In this document: piece by piece, positions 25,302-33,930 of the stretch | How positions within the stretch are numbered: position 1 is the stretch's first letter | Layout of the letters: every line of letters begins with the position of its first letter | From: Methylomonas albis | GTDB lineage: Bacteria; Pseudomonadota; Gammaproteobacteria; Methylococcales; Methylomonadaceae | Assembly: GCF_014850955.1 (NCBI RefSeq) | Contig: NZ_JACXSS010000001.1 | Coordinates: forward strand, 3,038,001 to 3,102,000 | DNA: 64,000 nucleotides | Direction: 5' to 3' | Made by a program: the position numbers and the translations under genes | The notes under the pieces: model-generated | Seen by the model: only the letters and a program-made list of their open reading frames with translations | What the model was told of the DNA's origin: nothing | Databases searched by the model: none

Positions 25302-27797
25302 TTAATTGAAAGGCAGCGAATACTGCGGAGAATCGTGGTTAAAGCGGGCGACGATGTCGTCTAAACCGACGCCGATCTCGAGTTTCAGTTCCTCGGCGGC
25401 GGCGAATACCGTCACACACCATAGGAAGTCTTGATTCATGAACAAGATCGCCAGGTTTTGATCATCGGGACCGTTGCCGTATTGATGCATGATTTGGGCG
25501 ACGAACTGATCGGGACCGCGCTTGCGCACCAGCTCCTCGATTTTCTTTTCGATACGCTTGAACACGGCGTCCGGAATGTGACCGAACAAATCTTCAATCG
25601 GATCGTCGCTCAGCGGCGGCTGATCGAAATCCTCAATGTCATCCGCCGACGGCAAAAGCTCGGCGCCCCCGCTGGCCCGTTCGAGCAGGCGGCCGATCAA
25701 TCCGGCGGTCCTGTTGTCGCTATCCGCCCGCGCGTCTGCCAAAGCAATTTCCAAGCGGTATAAGCTCATTAAGTCCAAGTGGCTGGCATCGCCCTGGCAT
25801 TCGGCCAGCGTCCGGTAATACATTAAGGCCGGCGTGTGTCGGCGGGCCTGAGCCATTTTGGCGCAGTGCTTCAATAGCTCGAAATGACCGATGCTTTCCA
25901 AAGCTTGGCACCAGGCGAGCAACAGCGTTTCATGGTCCAGCAGCCATTCCGCCGACTTCTTCAGCGGCGCTTTGACTTTGTCCAGGGCTTTCAGGATCAG
26001 GCTGTTATCGTCCAATTGCTCGTCGTAATAATTCAGCAAGCCAATCAGCCGCTGCAATTGCGGGGCGGACAGCAAATAGTCCTTAAACGCCGGCAGCACG
26101 CGGCTAAGCCCCTGTGTCGGCAGTTCCAACAATCCGGCTTCGATTTGGGCTTGCACATGCATATTTACCGGATCGTCGTACAGGCTTGCCAGCGTATCGG
26201 CGATGCGTTGTAAGCCCTGGGCTTTGTCCTCGGCCTGCCACAGATAAAAACCGCGCAACAACTCGGCTTGGCGGCGCAGGCTTTTATCGATGGTCAATTG
26301 TTCTGCCGCTTGTATTTCCTTTTCGACCAAATGAAATTTCTCGGTTTTGATCAAACGACGGGCGTGGGCCATGTGATTGGCGAACAATAGCTGTTTAGCC
26401 AAGGTATTGACCGGATCGATCTGCAACAAGGCTTTGGCGTAAGCCGCCGCCTTTTTAAAGGCTTTTCTGGCGGCGGCCGATTTGGCTGCCCGCACCAGCA
26501 ACTCGGTATCGTTTGGAAAACGTTGCAGGCCGCGTTCCAACCAGTGTTCGTACTGAGCGGGATCCGGCCGCTGTTCCTGGTAAATCGTTAGCAGCTTCAG
26601 GTAACTTTGCCGGTCGTCCGGGTCGTATTCCAGGCTGTCGGCCAACATGGCTGCCGCTTCGCCGGAATAAGCCTTATCGGCCATACGCCTGAGGATCAAC
26701 GCAATTTTGCGGTCATTCGCCGGCCGGTCTTGTTTCAGAATATCGATGCAGCGTTCCCAGAAAAAGCCGGCGTCGTAGGCGTTTTCGGCTTGTTCGTGCA
26801 ACAAGGCCTGCAAACGGTTTTCCTCGAACGAGTCTTTGCCGGCGAAGTGTTTGAAATAGTCTTTCTCGCCGCCCGGATACTCGGCCAACACGCCCAGGCA
26901 GTAAGCTTGCGCGGCAGCGTTGCCGAATACATCGCGATATTGCAGGACCAGATTGAAGCGCGCCTTGGCGTCGATCTGGCCGTTGAGTTTGGCCAGCGCT
27001 TCCAATAACTGACTCTGGCGGGCATTAAGACCTTTGGCCTGGGCAACAATACGGCGTTGATTGTGCTCCAGCGCCGACACGCTGGCGACGAAATCCGCGC
27101 CGGTTTGCCGATAAGCCAAGCAGGCCTTAGCCAGCGGTTGATAAGGCGATTCGTCGGGGATTTTGGCTAACATGACCGTCGCTTGCTCGATGTCCACACC
27201 ATCCAGTAGCTGTGCTTTCAGCAAGGTGCGCAAATCGCGAAACGCCGAACGGAACGGCAATTGTTTCAGCGCCTGCTCGCAACGTTCCCGCTCGCCATCG
27301 CGATACGCCGCCAGCGCCGCGCCTATCCATTCCCAATGCTTCAGCAGCGCGGAATCCTGAGGTAAATGCGCTATCAGATCGGGCGCCCCGGAAACCAGTA
27401 GCGCGCCCAGATGGACCGACAATCCAGGAAACTCTTCGTCCAGCTGCCGTGCGGTAAAAGCATACAACCTGGCGTAGGCTTTGCGCTCATTTTTGCCGGC
27501 CAACAGCCACAACAGGTAAGCGTCTTGCGCTTGCAGCGGGCAATCGGCGTGAGCGGCGTAGTTTTCCCAAAGCACGCAGGCTTCCTTGAACATAGCCTTG
27601 GCCGCCATTCCCCTGGCCCGTTGCAGATAGCAATCAGCCAAGCAGCGTTTGATTTCGGCGTCGTTCGATAGCTTCAACAGCTCCTTGAATAAATCACTCG
27701 CCTCCTTAAAACGCCCGGCGGCATAGTATGCCCTGGCTTTTTCCGGAAGGGTCGATTCGGCAATCGCGGCGGAAATTTTCTGAATGATTTTTTTCAT
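25302..27797 (-). CDS. Large TPR-like helical protein, first gene of the accessory Hsp70 operon
   Basis: An 831-residue, soluble, almost entirely helical protein without a signal peptide. TPR-like pairs occur near the N-terminus (ARAYYAAGRFKEASDLFKELLKLS; AMFKEACVLWENYA) and around residues 410-500 (YAKALLQIDPVNTLAKQLLFAN). The C-terminus is acidic (IEDFDQPPLSDDPIEDLFGHIPD) and then compact. It reaches the J-like gene without a gap. TPR proteins often bind Hsp70 tails or clients, so a cochaperone or client-recruitment role is inferred; the family name is not known to me. Confidence 0.7.
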   Translation of the reverse strand: MKKIIQKISAAIAESTLPEKARAYYAAGRFKEASDLFKELLKLSNDAEIKRCLADCYLQRARGMAAKAMFKEACVLWENYAAHADCPLQAQDAYLLWLLAGKNERKAYARLYAFTARQLDEEFPGLSVHLGALLVSGAPDLIAHLPQDSALLKHWEWIGAALAAYRDGERERCEQALKQLPFRSAFRDLRTLLKAQLLDGVDIEQATVMLAKIPDESPYQPLAKACLAYRQTGADFVASVSALEHNQRRIVAQAKGLNARQSQLLEALAKLNGQIDAKARFNLVLQYRDVFGNAAAQAYCLGVLAEYPGGEKDYFKHFAGKDSFEENRLQALLHEQAENAYDAGFFWERCIDILKQDRPANDRKIALILRRMADKAYSGEAAAMLADSLEYDPDDRQSYLKLLTIYQEQRPDPAQYEHWLERGLQRFPNDTELLVRAAKSAAARKAFKKAAAYAKALLQIDPVNTLAKQLLFANHMAHARRLIKTEKFHLVEKEIQAAEQLTIDKSLRRQAELLRGFYLWQAEDKAQGLQRIADTLASLYDDPVNMHVQAQIEAGLLELPTQGLSRVLPAFKDYLLSAPQLQRLIGLLNYYDEQLDDNSLILKALDKVKAPLKKSAEWLLDHETLLLAWCQALESIGHFELLKHCAKMAQARRHTPALMYYRTLAECQGDASHLDLMSLYRLEIALADARADSDNRTAGLIGRLLERASGGAELLPSADDIEDFDQPPLSDDPIEDLFGHIPDAVFKRIEKKIEELVRKRGPDQFVAQIMHQYGNGPDDQNLAILFMNQDFLWCVTVFAAAEELKLEIGVGLDDIVARFNHDSPQYSLPFN

Positions 27798-27813
27798 GGC
27801 TGTTTAGGGATTA

Positions 27814-27851
27814 GCCGGTGCTTCAAAAAGGCATTATAAAACAGCACCGGC
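27814..27851 (-). promoter_or_regulatory. Promoter with inverted repeat flanking the -10 box of the Hsp70 operon
   Basis: A perfect 9-bp inverted repeat, GCCGGTGCT (27814-27822) and AGCACCGGC (27843-27851), lies 17 bp upstream of the TPR gene start. Between the arms, in the sense of the operon, is a perfect TATAAT (27838-27833). This geometry fits repressor binding over the promoter. It is not the CIRCE heat-shock operator (TTAGCACTC-N9-GAGTGCTAA). No good -35 box is seen. Confidence 0.45.
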
Positions 27852-28079
27852 ATATGCCGCCTGTTATGCGTTCGTATGCAATCGTCCATTTGATCCGATT
27901 TCCCCTTATTGACTAATCGTGAACGACGGATGCACACAGGTTTTTAAATGCTAAGGAGGGCGCCTTGTGAGTCGGATTTTAACCGAGCTGACTTCTGTCT
28001 GGACCGCATGAGCAAAATCATCCCATCGCTTTGCTTGGTATAGCGGTTGGCCTAGGCAGCTTTCGGGGCGGCGCCGAAA

Positions 28080-28290
28080 GCTTACTCGGCATCGAAGGGA
28101 TGCTTCGGATATCGGGGGGGACTTCCGGAGCTACCCTTATACCATCCGAGCGACCTCGTCGAGTTTCCGAAGTATCCCAGCGATATTCGGAAGTATCCCT
28201 TCGATCTTTTGTGCGGCCAAGCCGATCTTCAGAGAACCCCGCCGATTTTTTAGGTTCCAAGCCGCTGCTCGACGCTATTTGGCCGATGGT
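28080..28290. repeat. Degenerate 21-bp tandem repeat (about ten units)
   Basis: Successive 21-bp units are recognisable across this stretch. The clearest pair is at 28164-28184 and 28185-28205, matching at 17 of 21 positions around the shared core GAAGTATCCC; neighbouring units share only CTTC(C/A)G at the start or CGAT at the end. Because 21 is a multiple of three, frames on both strands stay open (104 residues on the minus strand with 7-residue repeats). They have no coding signs, and I do not call a gene. Confidence 0.6.
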
Positions 28291-28401
28291 TTGAAAGTCC
28301 AAGTCGAGGCGAAACGGGAAACAAACTATCATTCGCTATCGAAGGGTTAGTGCCGGACCGGTGGGCATGGTCCCAAAGCGAAAATAGCGTTTCGCAAGAG
28401 C

Positions 28402-28467
28402 GCCAGCATTTTTCGGTAAAGCTGAAATGGGTCCCATCCGATTTCAGCGCCGAAAAATTTGCTGGCA
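28402..28467. repeat. Long imperfect hairpin in the gene-free region
   Basis: Nested inverted repeat. The outer arms GCCAGCA / TGCTGGC, then TTTTTCGG / CCGAAAAA, then GCTGAAAT / ATTTCAGC enclose a 12-nt loop. About 23 base pairs form, with small bulges. A second hairpin, TTTCGACCC / GGGTCGAAA, follows at 28509-28532. No gene lies between 27852 and 28630 in my reading, so these are either terminators of lost genes or a small mobile palindromic repeat. Confidence 0.5.
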
Positions 28468-28659
28468 GTTTATGCCTTCGGCGGCCCCGATTCGTCCGCG
28501 TCACCTCATTTCGACCCAACAGGGGGTCGAAACATCGGCTCTCGCATGACTTGACGCCGTGTCGCGATGCCTTGCAGGTTTTCTCCGCTTCGCTGCGAAA
28601 ACCCGCCCGGCGCTACGGCTATCGGGGACTAAAAATCTTCACTTCGCTTGCGCTCCGTT

Positions 28660-29130
28660 TCCAAGATTTTCAGAGCATGTTGTTTGGCAACTTGGCGAGT
28701 TGTAAGCCGCTCACCGTGGATCGCGTCCACTTTTAAGCTGTGGTTCCCGCTTTCCATGGCCGTATTATCGTAACAATCGCCTTTCTTGCTCATGCTGCAA
28801 ATTAATTGATGCTTGCCAGCAGCTTTTGGTACGCCGTTTAACAATACTGACTGCCGCGATCCGAATGCGCAATCACACCCTTGGGCAAATGACGCCGCCA
28901 AAGCGCCATGGTTAAAGCATCGCCGACCAATGTGGCGGTCATGCGTTCTGAAATTGACCAGCCGATCACCCGCCGCGCATACACAGCCAAATACAAGCAG
29001 CCTTCGTCAGTTCAGATATGGATGATGTCGGAGACCCATTTTTGATCCGGTCGATCGGCCTCAAAGTTCTGGTTTAGCCGATTGGGCGCAACCGGCAAGG
29101 AATGATTGCTATTGGTGGTTGCCTCAGGTT
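28660..29130 (-). pseudogene. IS3-family transposase (OrfB) remnant
   Basis: In minus-strand sense the order is TNSNHSLPVAPNRLNQNF, DQKWVSDIIHI, a [30 protein letters not shown], a TAA, a frameshift, then ICSMSKKGDCYDNTAMES and HGERLTTR. These are the consecutive rve integrase-core blocks of IS3-family OrfB, with D-D-E region residues in place but at least two nonsense codons and one frameshift. The N-terminal part, OrfA and both element ends are missing. Dead element. Confidence 0.85.
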
Positions 29131-29178
29131 GCGAGATTACTCTCTTAACTGGGTGTCTGGGAATTGGGGGCAAGATCA

Positions 29179-29198
29179 GCTCCCGCCTGCGCGGGAGC
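29179..29198. repeat. Short GC-rich palindrome
   Basis: Perfect 8-bp stem GCTCCCGC / GCGGGAGC with a CTGC loop, about 35 bp beyond the stop of the small membrane-protein gene. It resembles the dispersed bacterial palindromes built on CCCGC-GCGGG. It could act as a terminator for the minus-strand gene, but no T-tract follows it in that direction. Confidence 0.4.
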
Positions 29199-29232
29199 AA
29201 ACATATTATTGGACTAGTTAATAATACCCCGA

Positions 29233-29421
29233 TCAATGCCGATCGATTTCCTTCGCTTGCGCCGTATCAATGGCTTTATCAATTAACATCACGCTACCGC
29301 GCATTAAGGCGGCAAATAGCAATATGGAAAAGACCAGCCCCATCGGTAATATACCTAGCAAGCCAGCAATGACGACAATCAGCATGGCGATGCCGGTATT
29401 TCCTAGCTTAGCAATTTTCAT
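29233..29421 (-). CDS. Small membrane protein of unknown function
   Basis: A 62-residue protein with two adjoining hydrophobic helices (about residues 10-30 and 29-45) and a short charged C-terminus (DTAQAKEIDRH). A strong GGGAGG ribosome site stands 5 nt before the ATG in mRNA sense, which supports a real gene despite its size. It lies next to the IS3 remnant and is transcribed away from the AAA ATPase gene's end, with about 150 bp between. Family not recognised. Confidence 0.6.
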   Translation of the reverse strand: MKIAKLGNTGIAMLIVVIAGLLGILPMGLVFSILLFAALMRGSVMLIDKAIDTAQAKEIDRH

Positions 29422-29568
29422 TTGGCCTCCCGGACCGTTTGTCGGTCAAAACGAAATCTCGCTTTCACTATATCCGCTTATTAAAAATCAACAATACGCG
29501 CAACTGGCAATTTATTGTTTTACTTAATAAAACAGTAGCAAGACTAAGTATATTGCGCGGTTTTCTAA

Positions 29569-31275
29569 TTAGGCGGCTTCGTCCAACAATTCTAAGCCCC
29601 TAAACACCGAACAGCGCTTAAACACTTCCAGCTCCGGTGCCAGCTGTTTTTGCTGACAGAACTTGGCGACCAACTTGGTCAAGCCCTTGATGTCGCGACC
29701 AGTGGCGCCGGGAAAGATCGCCGCCAACTCGTCGATCAATTCTTCCTTGACCGGCAAACTAAATTGCTCGGTCATCACCCGCCAGATTTTGCAGCGATCC
29801 GCATGGTCCGGGGCGTGATAGCGCAGCATGGCAATGCAACGGGAAATAATGGCTTCGTCGATGTCGTCGACCCGATTGGTGGTTAAAAACAACAGGCCAT
29901 TGAAATACTCCAGCACCCGCAAGAACACGCCAACCACGGCATTGGAGGCCAGATTATCCGCCCGGCTTTTGATGTAAACATCGGCTTCGTCGATCAGCAT
30001 CACCGCCCCCCAACGTTGGGCGCGGATCAGGGTGTCCTTCAGGGTTTTTTCCATCTCGGCGACGTTTAAGCCCAACTGCCCGGAATGTACCCGGTACAAA
30101 GGCCGTTTGATAATTTCCGAATAGACTTCAGCGGTCAAGGTTTTACCCACGCCGGCCGGCCCGGCGCACAGCACCGTGGTACCACCGGATTTACCGGCGA
30201 CGATGTCATCCATCAACATGTCCATTTCCGCCGTCAGAATATCGATCAAATCGGTTTGCTCCGGCGGCAAAATCAGTTTTTGCTTCAATTCCGGCTGATA
30301 CACATAAGGCTGGGTATCATCGACATACACCCAAACGTGGTGATGCAATTCCAGATGAAACATCAGAATATAGCCATGCACCGGCATCTCGGTGAACATG
30401 CCTTTGGGCACTTCGGCTTTGGCGGCTTCCATGGCACTTTCGGTTTTGCTGTCGTAGCGCATGCTTTTGCCGGCCTTACGCAGATAGGTGCCGAGAATGT
30501 CGCCGGAGGCGTCCAAGCTCAAAGCCCGTTCGCTGAGGATATTCTCGTCGTTGACCAAGCGGCAGATGCCGCCGCCGGAGGACATCACTACCGTGTTTTT
30601 GCGGGTCCAATCACTATTGCGATGGCTGGCGGTCGGGTCTTCGGCGTATTCGCCCGTACCCCAACCGGAGAATTGCTCGCCGTAGCGGGCCCGCCAATCG
30701 AAATAGCGCACGGAGGCCTCATCGTAACTGGCGATTAATTCCGGGGTTTCTTTTAAATACCCTTTCGTGGCAAAAATCTCCGGTAGAGTTTTGTTAGCCA
30801 GATCCTTGCTGCGAATGATCAGGCTCTCAACCATGATTTTACCCTTGGTATTAGCTTTCAATTCGATCAAGATCCGCCCGGCTTCTTCTTCGCCCGGCGG
30901 GGTGTAATCCAGCCGGGTGATCAAATAAGCCAAGGTTCTGCCGGAAGGCTCGACATGAAACAACCAGCCGCGAATACCACCGTCCAGAAAATAGTTGGCG
31001 ATTGCGGGCAGTAGCATTTCCAGTTGATCGATATTGTAGCGATGGCTGTTGTCGGCCAGAGCCGCTTGCAGTGCACTCAATAATGCCGCTTGTTGTTGCA
31101 GGGCTTCACCTTGCTGCAAGTAAATACCGGCCAGGCTGGCTAATTCGGCCTCGCTGAGTAAATCGTAAGGCACTTGTGCTTTGGTGCCAAACCGCAACTG
31201 GTCGTTTAAGCTTTGCAAACGCGGGTGATCGGTAAGTAGTTGTTGAAGATAACGTTTCTCTATGGTTAATTTCAT
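29569..31275 (-). CDS. AAA-family ATPase
   Basis: A 568-residue protein whose C-terminal third is an AAA module: Walker A GPAGVGKT near residue 372, Walker B VMLIDEADVY, sensor-1 LLFLTTNR and an arginine-containing AIISRCIAML. The N-terminal about 330 residues do not match a domain I know; they are soluble and contain LFHVEPSGRTLAYLITR. AAA proteins of this layout remodel a specific partner. It starts 4 bp after the stop of the Fe-S oxidoreductase gene, so both belong to one transcript. Confidence 0.85.
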   Translation of the reverse strand: MKLTIEKRYLQQLLTDHPRLQSLNDQLRFGTKAQVPYDLLSEAELASLAGIYLQQGEALQQQAALLSALQAALADNSHRYNIDQLEMLLPAIANYFLDGGIRGWLFHVEPSGRTLAYLITRLDYTPPGEEEAGRILIELKANTKGKIMVESLIIRSKDLANKTLPEIFATKGYLKETPELIASYDEASVRYFDWRARYGEQFSGWGTGEYAEDPTASHRNSDWTRKNTVVMSSGGGICRLVNDENILSERALSLDASGDILGTYLRKAGKSMRYDSKTESAMEAAKAEVPKGMFTEMPVHGYILMFHLELHHHVWVYVDDTQPYVYQPELKQKLILPPEQTDLIDILTAEMDMLMDDIVAGKSGGTTVLCAGPAGVGKTLTAEVYSEIIKRPLYRVHSGQLGLNVAEMEKTLKDTLIRAQRWGAVMLIDEADVYIKSRADNLASNAVVGVFLRVLEYFNGLLFLTTNRVDDIDEAIISRCIAMLRYHAPDHADRCKIWRVMTEQFSLPVKEELIDELAAIFPGATGRDIKGLTKLVAKFCQQKQLAPELEVFKRCSVFRGLELLDEAA

Positions 31276-31279
31276 CGCA

Positions 31280-32635
31280 TCAATCCTGTGACGGTAGGGC
31301 TAAACAAAGTACTTCGGCCAGATGCAGCGGCTGGGCGAAACCGCCGTTGCCGATCTGCTGCTGACAGGAAAATCCGTTGCCGACCAGCAGTGCGTCGGGT
31401 TCGGCGCGCAGCGCTGGAAATAAGGCTAGTTCGGCCATAGCTTGGGCTTGCTCGTAATGTTCGGCTTCGACACCAAAATTGCCGGCCATCCCACAACAAG
31501 ACGATTCGATCAGTTCGAACTTCAAATCAGGCAACTGTTTCAGCAACTTGCGTACCGACTTGATCGCACCCACGGCTTTTTGATGACAGTGGCCGTGCAA
31601 TAGCAAACTGTTAACGCCGGGAATGGCTTGAAATTCGATGGGCCAGCGTTTGCCGGCTTGTTCGCGGACGATAAACTCTTCCAGCAATAAGACTTTTTCC
31701 GCCAGTTTTTGCGCCGGTTCACCCAAACCCAGCTTTAAATATTCATCGCGTAAACTGAGGATGCAGGACGGCTCTAGGCCAATAATCGTGCGACCGGCGG
31801 CAACATGTTCGGCTAACGCGCTGAGCATGCGCGTCGCCTCGGCACGGGCCTTGTCTATCATACCGTTGGAAAAGTAGGTGCGGCCGCAGCACAAGGGTCG
31901 GTCTGACTCATCCCCGGCCAGCGGCGTGGCGATGTGTACGTGATAACCAGCGCTATTCAGCAGCTTTTTAGCGGCTTCGGCGGCGGCAGGATTAAAGTAA
32001 TAATTGAAGGTATCAACCAGTAAAACGACTTGTTTGTCGGCCAACGCCGGATGCAAGCTCAACGCGGACTGAGCCGGCACCTGAAACGCTTGCACGGCGG
32101 GTTCCGGTAAGCGGACTTTAGCGCTGATGCCCAGCCAGGCTTCGCCTAAACGCGCCAGCAGCGGCAAACGATTACGCCAATGGATCAGCGGCCTGAGTCC
32201 ACGCCACCGCAGTATGTTCGGTAGCTCCGCCCATAGCCGCCGCCGCAGAGAAACTCCGTTGCGCTGTACCTGCTGCGCCAGAAACTCGGCCTTGATCAGA
32301 GCCATATCCACTTCGTTTTCGCACTCGCGTTTACAACCCTTGCAACTGATGCACAAGGCCATGGTTTCAGCCAGCTCCGCATTGAAAAAAGCGCTTTCAT
32401 TATCGGCGTTCAAAGCCGCCTTCAAGGCCCTCACCCGTCCACCCGGCGATAAACCGGCGTTTTGCGTCACCCTAAAACTGGGGCACATTACCCCTTTGGC
32501 ATCGCGTTCGCATTGCTTGCTACCGATACACACTGCCACGGCCTTGGCGAAATCCGCGCCGTGCTTGGGAATATCGGCATAGGCATCACCCATCCCGGCG
32601 TTTTCATACGACGACCAATCCAGAAACAGTTTCAT
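31280..32635 (-). CDS. (Fe-S)-binding oxidoreductase subunit (GlcF/CCG-domain type)
   Basis: A 451-residue iron-sulfur protein. The first cluster region is CIGSKQCERDAKGVMCPSFR and the second is CISCKGCKRECENEVD, typical of [4Fe-4S] ferredoxin-like domains. Two cysteine-rich CCG domains follow: PLCCGRTYFSNG and, after LHGHCHQKAVG, SSCCGMAGNFG. The layout matches the C-terminal half of two-domain FAD/Fe-S oxidases such as D-lactate or D-2-hydroxyglutarate dehydrogenases, but no FAD-binding half lies upstream; the next 240 bp hold no gene on this strand. The missing partner may be encoded elsewhere. Confidence 0.82.
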   Translation of the reverse strand: MKLFLDWSSYENAGMGDAYADIPKHGADFAKAVAVCIGSKQCERDAKGVMCPSFRVTQNAGLSPGGRVRALKAALNADNESAFFNAELAETMALCISCKGCKRECENEVDMALIKAEFLAQQVQRNGVSLRRRLWAELPNILRWRGLRPLIHWRNRLPLLARLGEAWLGISAKVRLPEPAVQAFQVPAQSALSLHPALADKQVVLLVDTFNYYFNPAAAEAAKKLLNSAGYHVHIATPLAGDESDRPLCCGRTYFSNGMIDKARAEATRMLSALAEHVAAGRTIIGLEPSCILSLRDEYLKLGLGEPAQKLAEKVLLLEEFIVREQAGKRWPIEFQAIPGVNSLLLHGHCHQKAVGAIKSVRKLLKQLPDLKFELIESSCCGMAGNFGVEAEHYEQAQAMAELALFPALRAEPDALLVGNGFSCQQQIGNGGFAQPLHLAEVLCLALPSQD

Positions 32636-32877
32636 AGGCGCTAGGCTGATTAAAAACCTAGATCAAGCAAAAACGAAGCCAGGCCATGCTTGATGGACGC
32701 GCGACGCTGATCAGCCCTAGCTTTAGCGCTATTGTTTCATTTTCGCGCCCGCTTGCCACTCGACAGGATGTAGCAAACCCGACAATCCGCAGCGGCGGCG
32801 AATGATTTGTCACAGCATAGTTAGCTTAAATCGCCTCTTAGCCCAGACAATTCGGCCCATCTATTCCGGCACAAATA

Positions 32878-33222
32878 TTGCGGAAATTAGTTTTTTATCC
32901 TGGGAAAATCGAAGTGGAATTGGAAAACTGCGACTGCCGCTATTTCATCAGCTACAGCGGCGTGAAATTACCGTTGAAACTCGTCAACGAACTGGCAGAC
33001 GAAAGCCATCTGGAAAACCGCAACACCTATTTTCGCGGTTGTTACGATACCGATCAGCGTCTGCTGCTATTGGAAAAATTGGTCTACGGCGAGGTGGAAT
33101 TACGTCATGTGTACACATATCACTTTAACGGCACGCTGGCCGAAGCGGAAATTACTGACGCAGATGGCGAGATTAATGTGTTGCGCTTTGACGAAGCCGG
33201 AGCCGCGTTGGCGGCGGGTTAA
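32878..33222 (+). CDS. Small conserved protein, DUF6156-like
   Basis: A soluble product of about 103-114 residues. The conserved-looking core is RYFISYSGVKLPLKLVNEL, then RNTYFRGCYD and KLVYGEVELRHVY; from memory this resembles DUF6156, of unknown function. The longest frame starts at TTG 32878. GTG 32914 (VELENCDCRYF) fits the family's short N-terminus better and has GGGA upstream, so the true start is probably 32914. It is monocistronic and divergent from the Fe-S gene. Confidence 0.6.
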   Translation: MRKLVFYPGKIEVELENCDCRYFISYSGVKLPLKLVNELADESHLENRNTYFRGCYDTDQRLLLLEKLVYGEVELRHVYTYHFNGTLAEAEITDADGEINVLRFDEAGAALAAG

Positions 33223-33273
33223 GCCGAGGGGGTGTATTTAAAAGTTTAATTTCAAACCGGAAGTGCTGTGCAA

Positions 33274-33879
33274 CTATGGGATGAGCGCGGATTTTTGCGC
33301 GGCCTGACGCACCGCATCCGCCAATTCCGCGCTAAACCTTGTCAAGCAACGGCTTTGCGCGGCAACACTGGCTTCGACGCCCTTACCTGCTGCTTCGCTG
33401 CACTCAAAACGTTTGCCAATAACGGCCTGTTCGGCTTTTTTCAATTGCCATTGCACGGCTAAACGGCTTTGGCCGGTAGCGGTTTGATGCAACTCCAAGA
33501 TGTCAAAGCTGATTTGGTAATCAATAGTTTGGCGCGGAGCCCAAGGGTAGCGGACCACTTGTTCGATGCCCAGTTGTTTGGCCAGGGATAGCCCCAAGGC
33601 ACGGGCTATATTTTCATCCAGGCGCTCTGCCCAGCGATTGTTCTCATCCAGTTGATACTGATGCTCGCTCAGGGCGGTGACCAACTGCGGCCGATCCAGA
33701 TAAGCCGGCAAATGAATCGGACCCAAACCCAACACGGTGCCAGCAGGCAAAACGGTGTCCGCGGGCGGCACGCCGGTTTCGGCACTGAGCATGTAAAACT
33801 GCATGGGCGTATGGCTGCAAGCATTCAGCAACAGCACTGACAGTAGCATCGATAAATACATTAAGTGTTTCATAGTCAT
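33274..33879 (-). CDS. PqiC-type outer-membrane lipoprotein of a lipid transporter
   Basis: A 201-residue lipoprotein with a signal peptide and lipobox LLNAC-S, so it is probably anchored in the outer membrane. The mature part begins MQFYMLSAETG and contains LGLGPIHLPAYLDRPQLVT, the pattern of the ABC-transporter auxiliary (PqiC) family. It is the last gene of the mlaE-mlaF-mlaD-like operon. It likely forms the outer-membrane dock for the MCE protein. Confidence 0.85.
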   Translation of the reverse strand: MTMKHLMYLSMLLSVLLLNACSHTPMQFYMLSAETGVPPADTVLPAGTVLGLGPIHLPAYLDRPQLVTALSEHQYQLDENNRWAERLDENIARALGLSLAKQLGIEQVVRYPWAPRQTIDYQISFDILELHQTATGQSRLAVQWQLKKAEQAVIGKRFECSEAAGKGVEASVAAQSRCLTRFSAELADAVRQAAQKSALIP

Positions 33880-33930
33880 CCGGTTTGGCAGCGACGCCTT
33901 TAGAAAAGCTATTCGGAAAAACGCAAGGCT

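Noticed and set aside
28018..28332. 104-codon minus-strand ORF with seven-residue repeats
   Set aside because: The frame is open only because the 21-bp repeat unit is a multiple of three; both strands are open, and no start signal or known domain is present.
28350..28736. 128-codon plus-strand ORF in the gene-free region
   Set aside because: It crosses two hairpins and runs into the IS3 remnant on the other strand; no domain or ribosome site.
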